Source of the DNA: Catellatospora bangladeshensis
GTDB lineage: Bacteria > Actinomycetota > Actinomycetes > Mycobacteriales > Micromonosporaceae
Assembly: GCF_016862575.1 (NCBI RefSeq)
Contig: NZ_BONF01000002.1
Location: forward strand, 1-64,000
Direction: 5' to 3'
Length of the DNA: 64,000 bases
Each line of letters starts with the position of its first letter. The stretch's first letter is position 1. Below the pieces are notes generated by a model. The model was not told where the DNA came from. It saw only the letters and a list, made by a program, of their open reading frames with translations, and did not search any database. Below, one piece after another: positions 31,835 through 39,493 of this stretch. Both the position numbers and the translations under genes were made by a program.

Positions 31835-33375
31835 GCACGCTATCCCTGGCCGCCGTGCTGGCCGAGGCGGCCCGCCGCCGGCCGGACAAGGTCGCCGTCG
31901 TCGACGCGTTCGGCCGCGAGACCTATGCCGACCTGTGGCGGCAGGCGCTGGAGTACGCCGCCGGCCTGCGCGAGCTGGGCGTCCGGCCCGGCGACGCGGT
32001 CGCACTCGTAGTGCCGAACGTGACCGACTTCCCGCGCGCCTACTACGGGGTGCTCGCGGCGGGCGGCGTCGTGGTGCCGGTGCACCTCCTGCTCACCCCG
32101 GGCGAGGCCGCGTACGTGCTGCGCGACAGCGGCGCGAAGCTCGTCGTCTGCCACAGCGGCCTGCTCGCGCTCGGCGCCCCGGCCGCTGCCGAGGCGGGCG
32201 TGCCCCTGGTCAGCGTCGGGCCGCGCCCCGATCTGGAGGCGGGCGGCACCGGCCCGGCCCGGCTGGAGGACGTGAGCGCGAGCGTCGCGCCGCTGCGCTC
32301 GTACGCCACCCGTGAGCCGAACGACCCGGCGGTCATCTTCTACACCAGCGGGACCACCGGGCGGCCCAAGGGCGCGGTGCTCACCCACCTCAACATGGTG
32401 CTGAACGCGACCGTGAACAGCTTCGACGCCAACGACGCCCGCCCCACCGACATCGTGCTCGGCTGCCTGCCGCTGTTCCACACGTTCGGGCAGACCGTCG
32501 GCATGAACGGCGCGTTCCGCATCGGCGCGACGCTGGTGCTGCTGGCCCGGTTCACCGGCGAGGCGGCGCTGGACCTGATGGTGCGGGAGGGCGTGGACGT
32601 CTTCCACGGCGTACCCACCATGTATGTCGCCCTGCTCGAAGCCGCGGCGGGACGCGAGGATCTGCCGAAGCTGCGCCTGTCCATATCCGGCGGGGCCGCG
32701 CTGCCGGTCGCGGTGCTGGAGCGGTTCAACGCAGCCTTCTCGACCACGATCTTCGAGGGCTACGGCCTGTCCGAGACCTCGCCCACCGCCACCACCAACC
32801 AGCCCCACTTCGGCGTCCGCGCCGGCACCATCGGGCATCCCATCTGGGGCGTCGAGGTGGAGATCGCCCGCGCCGAGGTCGACGACCGCATCGAGCTGCT
32901 GGGCACAGGCGAGCTGGGCGAGATCGTGATCCGCGGCCACAACGTGTTCGCGGGCTACCACGGCAACCCCGAGGCGACCGCGCAGGCCGTGGTCGACGGC
33001 TGGTTCCGCACCGGCGACCTGGGCACCAAGGACGCCGACGGCTTCATCGCCATCGTGGACCGCAAGAAGGACATCGTCATCCGCGGCGGCTTCAACGTCT
33101 ACCCGCGCGAGGTCGAGGAGGTCCTCGCCCGCCACCCCGCCGTCGAGCTGGTCTCCGTCATCGGCGTCCCCGACGCCGTCCACGGCGAGGAGATCTGCGC
33201 CGTCGTCGTCCTCCGCCCCGACGCCGACCCCGTCACCGAGCAGTCCCTCATCGACTGGTCCCGCGACCAGCTCGGCAAGCACAAGTACCCCCGCCGCGTG
33301 CACTTCCGCGACGACCTCCCCATGGGCCCCAGCCACAAGGTCCTCAAACGCGAACTCCGCCGCCTCCTCTCCTGA
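31831..33375 (+). CDS. Long-chain-type acyl-CoA synthetase (FadD-like)
   Basis: The 514-residue ANL-superfamily ligase activates a carboxylic acid with ATP and CoA. It has the P-loop YTSGTTGRPKGAVLTH near residue 170, GYGLSETSP near residue 310, WFRTGDLG, DRKKDIVIRGGFNVYPREVEE and the catalytic Lys in SHKVLKRELR near the C-terminus. It supplies the CoA thioester to the dehydrogenases of the same operon. The GTG at 31831 overlaps the MaoC-like stop and follows AGGAGG. The 3' third switches to mostly C-ending codons. The stop codon merges with a family A repeat, a likely operon terminator. Confidence 0.92.
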   Translation: MSTLSLAAVLAEAARRRPDKVAVVDAFGRETYADLWRQALEYAAGLRELGVRPGDAVALVVPNVTDFPRAYYGVLAAGGVVVPVHLLLTPGEAAYVLRDSGAKLVVCHSGLLALGAPAAAEAGVPLVSVGPRPDLEAGGTGPARLEDVSASVAPLRSYATREPNDPAVIFYTSGTTGRPKGAVLTHLNMVLNATVNSFDANDARPTDIVLGCLPLFHTFGQTVGMNGAFRIGATLVLLARFTGEAALDLMVREGVDVFHGVPTMYVALLEAAAGREDLPKLRLSISGGAALPVAVLERFNAAFSTTIFEGYGLSETSPTATTNQPHFGVRAGTIGHPIWGVEVEIARAEVDDRIELLGTGELGEIVIRGHNVFAGYHGNPEATAQAVVDGWFRTGDLGTKDADGFIAIVDRKKDIVIRGGFNVYPREVEEVLARHPAVELVSVIGVPDAVHGEEICAVVVLRPDADPVTEQSLIDWSRDQLGKHKYPRRVHFRDDLPMGPSHKVLKRELRRLLS

Positions 33376-33428
33376 AAAGGAAGGGCACCTTCTTATCGTT
33401 TTCCGTAGTAGAAGGTGCCCTTCCTAAC
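33373..33428 (+). repeat. Inverted repeat, family A, copy 4
   Basis: It begins with the TGA stop of the acyl-CoA synthetase gene (TGAAAAGGAAGGGCACC). The loop reads TATCGTTTTCCGTAG, a variant shared in part with copy 7. The stem is intact. Confidence 0.95.
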
Positions 33429-33517
33429 TCTCTTCGCCTAGGGTTCCAACCTCGGTGGTGCCGCTGCCCGTGTACGTGGGTCGAAAGGTCGGACCCACGG
33501 AACGGGGAGGTGACGGG

Positions 33518-34045
33518 TTGGCGGACGACGAAGGGTTCCGCGAGTTCGTGCACGCGCGGCTGGCCAGGCTGTCACGGGTGGCGTACCTGCTGACCGGCGA
33601 GCACCACGCGGCCGAGGACCTGCTGCAGAACACGCTGGTCAGGCTGGCGTCGAAATGGCCGAAGGTGTCCCGCACCGGCGTGCCGGACGCCTACGTGCGC
33701 AAGGTGATGTACCACGAGCACGTCTCGTCCTGGCGGCGCAGCCGCCACCTGCGCAGCGAGCTGACCACGGCCGAGCTGCCCGAATCCGGGTCCGGGCCGG
33801 ACATGGCCGCCGAGACCGTACGCCGCCTCCTGCTGGAGCAGGCGCTGGCGAAGCTGACCCGCAAGCAGCGCGCCGTGATCGTGCTGCGCTACTTCGAGGA
33901 CCTGTCCGAGGCCGACGCCGCCGAGGCGCTCGGCGTCTCCGTGGGCACGGTCAAGAGCCAGACGTCGTACGCACTCGGGCGGCTGCGTGAACTGGCCCCG
34001 GAGCTACACGTGCTGGTCAAGGAGCCGAACGGAGTGAGCGCATGA
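33518..34045 (+). CDS. SigE-family ECF RNA polymerase sigma factor
   Basis: The 175-residue ECF sigma factor has region 2 (FVHARLARLSRVAYLLTGEHHAAEDLLQNTLVRLA, residues 11-45) and region 4 with helix-turn-helix (LTRKQRAVIVLRYFEDLSEADAAEALGVSVGTVKSQ). It is of the small SigE type common in actinobacteria. The TTG at 33518 follows GGGGAGG by 7 bp and gives the natural N-terminus. It overlaps the following membrane protein gene by 4 bp, the usual place of an anti-sigma or partner protein. Confidence 0.9.
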   Translation: MADDEGFREFVHARLARLSRVAYLLTGEHHAAEDLLQNTLVRLASKWPKVSRTGVPDAYVRKVMYHEHVSSWRRSRHLRSELTTAELPESGSGPDMAAETVRRLLLEQALAKLTRKQRAVIVLRYFEDLSEADAAEALGVSVGTVKSQTSYALGRLRELAPELHVLVKEPNGVSA

Positions 34046-35289
34046 CCGACCTGAGGCAACTGCTCACCGACATCGGCGAGCGCGCGGGCAGCTACGACGT
34101 GACCGAACGGGCACTCACGATCACCCGGCGGCGCAGGCGGCGGCGCGCGGCCGTCGGCACCACCGCGGCGGCGCTGGCGGTCGCCGCGATCGCGACCTGG
34201 AGCCTGTGGCCGGGCGCGCCCGGCAGCGCCCCTGACCCGGCGGTGTCGCCGTCCGCCGGACCATCCCTGCCGACCTCGTGCACTCTCGGCAGCCTGCCGC
34301 TGCCCGACGGGGCCACCTACGGCGTCGTCTACCAGGTCGACCCGACCGGCCGGTACGCGGTCGGTGGGACCGACGTCGACGCCAAGAAGTACGACCGCGA
34401 TCTGCTCTTCTGGGACGGGGACGCGGTGCGCCGTCTGTCGCTGCCCGGCAGGCTGCAGTACTTCCACGACGTCAACTCCGCCGGCACCGCGCTTGCCTCG
34501 GCGGTGATCGACGGAAAGGAGTCGGCCTGGGTGTACCGCGATGGCGAGTTCACCCGGCTCGACGGCGAGGCCTTCGCGAGTGACCTGAACGAGAGCGGCG
34601 TCATCGCCGGCACCATCAGCTCGGGCCCGGACGGTCCGGGTGGCCAACCGGTGCGCTGGCGGACCCCTGACTCGCCGATGGAGCTGTTGCCGCTGCCGCC
34701 GGGTGACTGGCGGCACGGCGTACTGGTCCGCGGCATCGACGACGACGGCACCATCGTGATGGGTGGGTATGAGAACAGTGCCAAGGACCAGATGGCGTAC
34801 GCGCTCCGTCCCGACGGCTCATGGCAGGAGCTGACCCCGACCATCGATGGTGTGACCGGCCGTAACGTGAGCGTCTACGCCATCCGGGGCGGCTGGGTCG
34901 TCGGACAGGTCCTGCTACCCGATGGGACCGGGCAGCGAGGGTCCGGCATCACCGGCGTGCTGTGGAATCTGCGCACGGGAAAGGCCCAGTCACTCGGCCG
35001 GTCCGGCCCTCCCACCGTCGTCAACGCGCAGGGCTGGACCGTGCACGAGACGGAACCGGTGTTCGGCCCCAGGGGGCAGACGCGGACCCCGGTACCGACT
35101 CCGGCCGGGTCGCTGTGGTTGCTGTCCCCGGCGGGCGACCGGACCGCGGTACCCGCGCCGGCCGGGCAGACGCCGTGGCATGTGCAGGTCTACTCCGTGA
35201 GCGACGACGGCCGGGTGCTGGTCGGGCTGCGGCAGCTGAGCGAGCCGTACGGCAAGGACCACGTGCCGGTGCGCTGGCGCTGCTCCTGA
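34042..35289 (+). CDS. Single-pass membrane protein, putative ECF partner
   Basis: The 415-residue protein has a cytoplasmic N-terminus (residues 1-36, ending in a run of arginines), one membrane helix (about 37-57), a Pro/Ser spacer and an extracellular domain of repeated WD-like or kelch-like strands (LLFWDGDAVRRLSLPG, DVNSAGTALASAV, DLNESGVIAGTIS, GIDDDGTIVMGGY, SVSDDGRVLVGLR), probably a beta propeller. No zinc-binding anti-sigma motif is seen, but the layout and 4-bp overlap with the sigma gene suggest it senses an external signal and controls the sigma factor. Function is inferred only from position. Confidence 0.78.
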   Translation: MTDLRQLLTDIGERAGSYDVTERALTITRRRRRRRAAVGTTAAALAVAAIATWSLWPGAPGSAPDPAVSPSAGPSLPTSCTLGSLPLPDGATYGVVYQVDPTGRYAVGGTDVDAKKYDRDLLFWDGDAVRRLSLPGRLQYFHDVNSAGTALASAVIDGKESAWVYRDGEFTRLDGEAFASDLNESGVIAGTISSGPDGPGGQPVRWRTPDSPMELLPLPPGDWRHGVLVRGIDDDGTIVMGGYENSAKDQMAYALRPDGSWQELTPTIDGVTGRNVSVYAIRGGWVVGQVLLPDGTGQRGSGITGVLWNLRTGKAQSLGRSGPPTVVNAQGWTVHETEPVFGPRGQTRTPVPTPAGSLWLLSPAGDRTAVPAPAGQTPWHVQVYSVSDDGRVLVGLRQLSEPYGKDHVPVRWRCS

Positions 35290-35291
35290 GC

Positions 35292-35337
35292 TCAAGGCCC
35301 TCTGACGTGTGCGCTTGCCCGCGTCAGGGGGCCTTGA
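35292..35337 (+). terminator. Terminator hairpin after the sigma operon
   Basis: TCAAGGCCC-TC-TGACG pairs with CGTCA-GG-GGGCCTTGA across a 15-base loop, starting 2 bp after the stop codon. Confidence 0.8.
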
Positions 35338-35369
35338 CAGGTGCGCGGCTGCCGTGAAGCCTTCACAGA

Positions 35370-36059
35370 GTGCACCGCCTCATCCTCTGGGACATCGACC
35401 GGACTCTGATCGACGGCGGCCGGGTCGGCCGGGACGTGTTCGTCGCGGCGTACGCGGCGCTGGTGGGCGAGCAGCCCCCGCGCCTGCCCGAGTTCGGCGG
35501 GCGTACCGACCACTGGATCTTCACCACTGCGCTGGAGTGGCACGGCCGGGAGGTCTCCCCGGAGCTGGTCAAGGAGTTCTTCGTCCACCTGGCCGAGCAC
35601 ACGCTGGCGTCCCGGCCGCAGCTCGTGGCACGTGGCGCGGCGCTGAGCGGGGCGGCGCAGGCGCTGGCCGCGCTGGCCGGGCACCAGGGCGTGGTGCAGT
35701 CGGTGGTGACCGGGAACATCCGGGAGGCCGCGCACCTGAAGCTGTCCGCGTTCGGCCTGCTGGACCCGATCGACCTGGAGGTCGGCGGTTACGGCTGCGA
35801 CGACGGTATCCGCTCGGTGCTGGTGCGGCTGGCACACGAGCGGGCGCAGGCCAAGTACGCCGCGACCCTGCCCGCGCGGCAGGTCGTGGTCATCGGCGAC
35901 ACCCCGCACGACATCGAGGCGGCCCGCGCGAACGGGGCGCTCGCGATCGGCGTCGCCACCGGCTCGTGCAGCGCCGAGGAACTGGCCGACGCCGGTGCCG
36001 ACGCGGTGCTGCCGTCGCTGGCCGACACGGCCGCGGTGCTGCGGGCCGCCCTGGCCTGA
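35370..36059 (+). CDS. HAD-superfamily hydrolase (phosphoglycolate phosphatase-like)
   Basis: The 229-residue HAD phosphatase has motif I LWDIDRTLID (nucleophile Asp8, acid Asp10), motif II in VVTGNIREA, a Lys in HLKLSAFG for motif III and motif IV VVIGDTPHDIEAA. A helical cap lies between residues 15 and 90. The substrate is a small phosphomonoester, not identifiable. The start is GTG at 35370 with no strong ribosome site (AAGCC only), shortly after the terminator. Confidence 0.88.
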   Translation: MHRLILWDIDRTLIDGGRVGRDVFVAAYAALVGEQPPRLPEFGGRTDHWIFTTALEWHGREVSPELVKEFFVHLAEHTLASRPQLVARGAALSGAAQALAALAGHQGVVQSVVTGNIREAAHLKLSAFGLLDPIDLEVGGYGCDDGIRSVLVRLAHERAQAKYAATLPARQVVVIGDTPHDIEAARANGALAIGVATGSCSAEELADAGADAVLPSLADTAAVLRAALA

Positions 36060-36159
36060 GCGGCCGGCGGTGGACGGCGGGCTCCCGGCTGGACGATCTG
36101 GCCGTGGCCCGGCTCATATCGGTTCGACAGCCCCCGCCCCGGCCAGCATGATCACCCGT

Positions 36160-36669
36160 ATGACGCGAACCGACGTGCCGTCCAGCTGGGACGAGCGGGC
36201 CACCCTGACCACGTTCCTCGACTACACCCGCGCCACCGTGCGGGCCAAGTGCGAGGGCATCTCCGACGCGGACGCGCGCAAGGCGCCGCTGCCGGACTCG
36301 CCGCTGATGACGGTGGCGGGGCTGGTCAACCACGTGCGCTGGGTGGAGTACTGGTGGATCCAGGTCATGCTGCTGGGCGAGGAGGACACCGCCGCCCCGT
36401 GGACCCGGGAGGACCCGGACCGCGAGTTCCGGATCGCGCTCGACTTCCCGCTCGGGCAGCTGCTCGACGAGTACGACGCGCAGAGCGCCCGCTACCGCGA
36501 GCTGGTCGCGTCGCTGGACCTGGACACGATGTCGCAGCGGCACGTGCGCAGCACCGACGCGCCGGTCACCCTGCGCTGGATCCTGTTCCACCTGATCGAG
36601 GAGATCGCCCGGCACAACGGCCACCTCGACGTGGTGCGCGAGCTGGTCGACGGCGTCAAGGGCCACTGA
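36160..36669 (+). CDS. DinB family protein (DUF664)
   Basis: The 169-residue four-helix DinB/DUF664 protein has the typical start DERATLTTFLDYTRATV, LVNHVRWVEYWWIQVMLLG and HLIEEIARHNGHLDVVREL, which supply the three histidines of the metal site. Members are thiol-dependent (mycothiol or bacillithiol) transferase-like proteins; in actinobacteria a mycothiol-related role is plausible. ATG at 36160 is preferred, with 36148 as an alternative. It is followed by an SDR gene 72 bp on. Confidence 0.85.
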   Translation: MTRTDVPSSWDERATLTTFLDYTRATVRAKCEGISDADARKAPLPDSPLMTVAGLVNHVRWVEYWWIQVMLLGEEDTAAPWTREDPDREFRIALDFPLGQLLDEYDAQSARYRELVASLDLDTMSQRHVRSTDAPVTLRWILFHLIEEIARHNGHLDVVRELVDGVKGH

Positions 36670-36741
36670 GCTGCCCTGTTGCACCCACCGGCGGCTCCCG
36701 GCGCGCGTAGCGTGGACCGGGACGTGTCGGGGGGAGTCGTC

Positions 36742-37530
36742 ATGGATCTGCGGCTGGACGGCAAGGTCGCGGTGGTCACCGGGGCGAGCAAGGGCATCGG
36801 CCTGGCGGTGGTGAAGGCGCTGCTCGCCGAGGGCGCCAGGGTGGTCGCGGCGGCTCGTGGCACGGGTGGTGAACTGGAGGCGCTCGCCGGGCAGCCGACG
36901 GTGCATCCGGTCGCCGTGGACCTGGCGGAACCGGCCGGGCCGCAGCGGCTGATCGACGCGGCGGTGGCCGCGTACGGCGGGCTGGACGTGCTGGTCAACA
37001 ACGTGGGGGCGGTGAAGCCGCGGCTGGGCGGAGTCGCGTCGGTGACCGACGAGGACTGGGCGTGGTCGCTGGCGGTGAACCTGATGTCCGCCGTGCGCAC
37101 CACCCGGGCCGCGCTGCCGCACCTGCTGGCCCGGGGCGCGGGCTGCATCGTTACGGTCAGTTCGATCAACGCGTTCCTGCCGGACCCGCTGATCGTCGAC
37201 TACACCGCGTCGAAGGCGGCGCTGACGAACTTCTCCAAGGCGCTGTCCAAGGAGGTCGGCCCGAAGGGCATCCGGGTGAACACGGTCAGCCCCGGCCCGG
37301 TGCGCACGCCGCTCTGGGTGGGGGACGACGGGGTGGCGAAGTCGTTCGGCGCGGCGGGCGGGGCGTCCGCGGAGGACGTCGCCGCGCAGGTCGCGAGCCA
37401 GGCGGCGACGGGCCGGTTCACCGAGCCCGAGGAGGTCGCCGACCTGGTGGCGCTGCTGGCCGGTGCCCGTGCGGGCAACGTCACCGGCGCCGACTTCGTC
37501 ATCGACGGCGGCATGATCACCACCCTCTGA
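36742..37530 (+). CDS. Short-chain dehydrogenase/reductase
   Basis: The 262-residue classical SDR has TGASKGIGLAVV near residue 14, NNVGAV, the Ser in TVSSINAF and YTASKAA as catalytic Tyr-x3-Lys, ending in GADFVIDGGM. AAARGT after strand 2 favours NADP(H). The family is often annotated for 3-oxoacyl reduction; the substrate is open. The ATG at 36742 has GGGGGGAG 5 bp upstream. A region with family C and E repeats follows. Confidence 0.88.
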   Translation: MDLRLDGKVAVVTGASKGIGLAVVKALLAEGARVVAAARGTGGELEALAGQPTVHPVAVDLAEPAGPQRLIDAAVAAYGGLDVLVNNVGAVKPRLGGVASVTDEDWAWSLAVNLMSAVRTTRAALPHLLARGAGCIVTVSSINAFLPDPLIVDYTASKAALTNFSKALSKEVGPKGIRVNTVSPGPVRTPLWVGDDGVAKSFGAAGGASAEDVAAQVASQAATGRFTEPEEVADLVALLAGARAGNVTGADFVIDGGMITTL

Positions 37531-37563
37531 CCGGCCCGCCTGCCCCGCACCGCGGTGGGCGCG

Positions 37564-37631
37564 GCTGCAGTTTCGGGGAAACCGCAGCTGTGTCCTGGCC
37601 CTTTGGTGCACTTTCCCCGAAACTGCGGCAG
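37564..37631. repeat. Inverted repeat, family C, copy 3
   Basis: CTGCAGTTTCGGGGAAA and TTTCCCCGAAACTGCGGCAG flank about 30 bp. This is the best copy of family C. Confidence 0.9.
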
Positions 37632-37668
37632 GGGCCGCGGTCACGTCGGGAGGCGGATAGGCCGCAAC

Positions 37669-37711
37669 CCTGATGATGCGCGCGCATCACCAGGGTTGCG
37701 GCTGGGGCGGG
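37669..37711. repeat. Inverted repeat, family E, copy 2
   Basis: GCCGCAACCCTG and CAGGGTTGCGGC are perfect 12-bp arms, and the inside TGATGCGCGCGCATCA is a second palindrome, so the whole element can fold into one nearly continuous hairpin. Compare 20366-20412. It lies 38 bp after the family C copy. Confidence 0.85.
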
Positions 37712-37751
37712 CGCGCCGGCCGCCACGGGGGAGAGCGGCGGCGCGCCCTGC

Positions 37752-39143
37752 TCAGCGGGCGGGCTCGGCCTGGACCAGCGGGTTCGCCGTGGTCATCGGC
37801 CGGGGCGCCGGGCGGGTGCGGCGGCCGTGCCACAGCACCCGGGCCAGCACGCCCGGCGCGAACAGCCGCTGCGGCGGGGCCATCAGATTGGCCACGGACA
37901 GGAACGCCTGCCCGACCGCGGGGCTCTTGACGGCCGCGCGGTGCAGGCGGCCGACGTACGCGTTGAGGAAGTTGACCTTGCCGGTGCGCGCGCCCTGCAC
38001 GTCGGGGTAGCGCAGGTCGGCGCCGACCGCGATGTCCCACGGCACGTCGATGACCTTCGCGGCGGCGGCGTAGAAGCGCTTCGGCAGGCCCTCGCGGCCC
38101 TGGCGCAGGCTGTCGCGCAGCACCATCGCCTCGGCGGCGGCCACGGTCATGCCCTGGCCGTACGCCGGGTTGAAGGCGCAGATCGCGTCGGCGACGGCGA
38201 CCAGGCCCTCGGGCAGCCGGTCGAGGCGCTCGTAGCGGCGGCGCACGCTCACCGGCAGCCGCAGCTTAAGCGCCGGTCCGATCGGCTCGGCCTTGGTGAC
38301 CAGCTGGAACAGCTCGTCCCCGGGCAGCTGCCGGGCGAACTCCGGGTACGCCGCCTCGTCGGCGGGCGGCACGTTGTCCCGGCCCACGCCGATCAGGGTG
38401 ATCATCCAGCGGTCGCCCTCGACCGGCACCGCTACGGAGCCGTACGGCAGCTCCGGCGACGGGCTGATCACGAACGCGGTCGCGCTGACCTGGCCCGGGG
38501 TCCGCCGGTAGGTGCGCGAGACGTAGTAGGTGACCGGGTCGACGTGCTCCTCGGCCGGCTTCTCGTAGCCCAGCTCGGCGAGCCAGGTCGGGCCGCGGTT
38601 GCCCCGGCCGGTCGCGTCGATCACCAGGTCGGCGTCGACGTGCTGCTCGGTGCCGCCGGCGGGCAGCACCCGGGCGCCGGTGACCCGGCTGCGGTCGGCG
38701 GAGGCGAGCAGGCCGAGCGCCTCGTGGCGCTCGCGCAGCTCGACGTTGGGCAGCGCGGCGACCCGGCGGCGCACGCCGGCCTCCAGGCCGACCCGGGTCA
38801 CGCCGAGGCCGGCCAGGCCGGTGTGCTTGGCCGCGAGGCGGTGGCCGTCGTTGATCCATACGACGTCGCCCTGGACGTCGACCGGGACCGCGCCCGCCGC
38901 GGTCAGCTCCGCGGCGAGACCGGGGAACAGCTCCTCCAGCACCTGGCGGCCGCGGGCGAGCAGGCCGTGGGTGTGGTCGCCCTGCGGCACGCCCTTGCGT
39001 CCGGTGGTGCCGTCGGTGGGCAGCGCGTCGCGGTCGAAGATGGTGACCTTCTCGAACGACTCGCTCAGCACGCGGGCGGCGAGCAGGCCGCCGATGCTGG
39101 CGCCGAGCACGATCGCGTGCCCGGACTTCTCCTTGGCAGACAA
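37752..39143 (-). CDS. FAD-dependent oxidoreductase (geranylgeranyl reductase-like)
   Basis: The 463-residue flavoprotein has the N-terminal FAD motif VLGASIGGLLAARVLSE, DATGRGNRGPTWLAELG near residue 180 and AFNPAYGQGMTVAAAEA near residue 320, the second FAD contact. This is the pattern of aromatic-ring monooxygenase/halogenase-like and geranylgeranyl-reductase-like proteins found as stand-alone genes in actinomycetes. No partner or cluster is visible; the substrate is unknown. The TTG at 39143 has GGAG 7 bp upstream. The C-terminal 70 residues are basic. Confidence 0.82.
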   Translation of the reverse strand: MSAKEKSGHAIVLGASIGGLLAARVLSESFEKVTIFDRDALPTDGTTGRKGVPQGDHTHGLLARGRQVLEELFPGLAAELTAAGAVPVDVQGDVVWINDGHRLAAKHTGLAGLGVTRVGLEAGVRRRVAALPNVELRERHEALGLLASADRSRVTGARVLPAGGTEQHVDADLVIDATGRGNRGPTWLAELGYEKPAEEHVDPVTYYVSRTYRRTPGQVSATAFVISPSPELPYGSVAVPVEGDRWMITLIGVGRDNVPPADEAAYPEFARQLPGDELFQLVTKAEPIGPALKLRLPVSVRRRYERLDRLPEGLVAVADAICAFNPAYGQGMTVAAAEAMVLRDSLRQGREGLPKRFYAAAAKVIDVPWDIAVGADLRYPDVQGARTGKVNFLNAYVGRLHRAAVKSPAVGQAFLSVANLMAPPQRLFAPGVLARVLWHGRRTRPAPRPMTTANPLVQAEPAR

Positions 39144-39493
39144 GGTTCACTCCGTCTCGGTGAGGGATGTGAACTCAAGGTAAGGACGGATGACGCAATC
39201 ATGAAAACGAATTCGCGGTCTGGTTACAGACAGTGTGTGCTCGCTCGCACCCGAAAAAATCTTTGAAAGACTTTTCAGTATGAATGATCGGTGTGGAGCG
39301 CTCTGCGTGCGGGAATCCGTTGCGCAATACGGAATCCGACAGTGATCCCTGAAAACGGAACTGTATGAAGCTCCGATTTGTACGGCAAGTCCGGCAGATA
39401 GACGCTCTTCACGGCGAGTCAATGCGGCGCTAACATCCTTGAAACTTGCGCAAGAGTTTCCATCCGCCCCCTCCCTGACCCAGGAGGAGACTC
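39144..39493. other. AT-rich intergenic region with amylase control region
   Basis: This 350-bp gap has much lower G+C than the rest of the window. It must hold the promoters of the divergent flavoprotein and amylase genes. No open frame with family features is present. An operator-like palindrome lies at 39441-39460. Confidence 0.65.
39441..39460 (+). promoter_or_regulatory. Putative MalR/LacI-type operator before the amylase
   Basis: GAAACTTGCGCAAGAGTTTC contains the perfect 10-bp palindrome CTTGCGCAAG inside GAAA...TTTC. CTTGCA/TTGCAAG-type repeats are known targets of LacI-family maltose regulators (Reg1/MalR) at Streptomyces amylase promoters. It lies 33 bp before the start codon. Confidence 0.6.
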
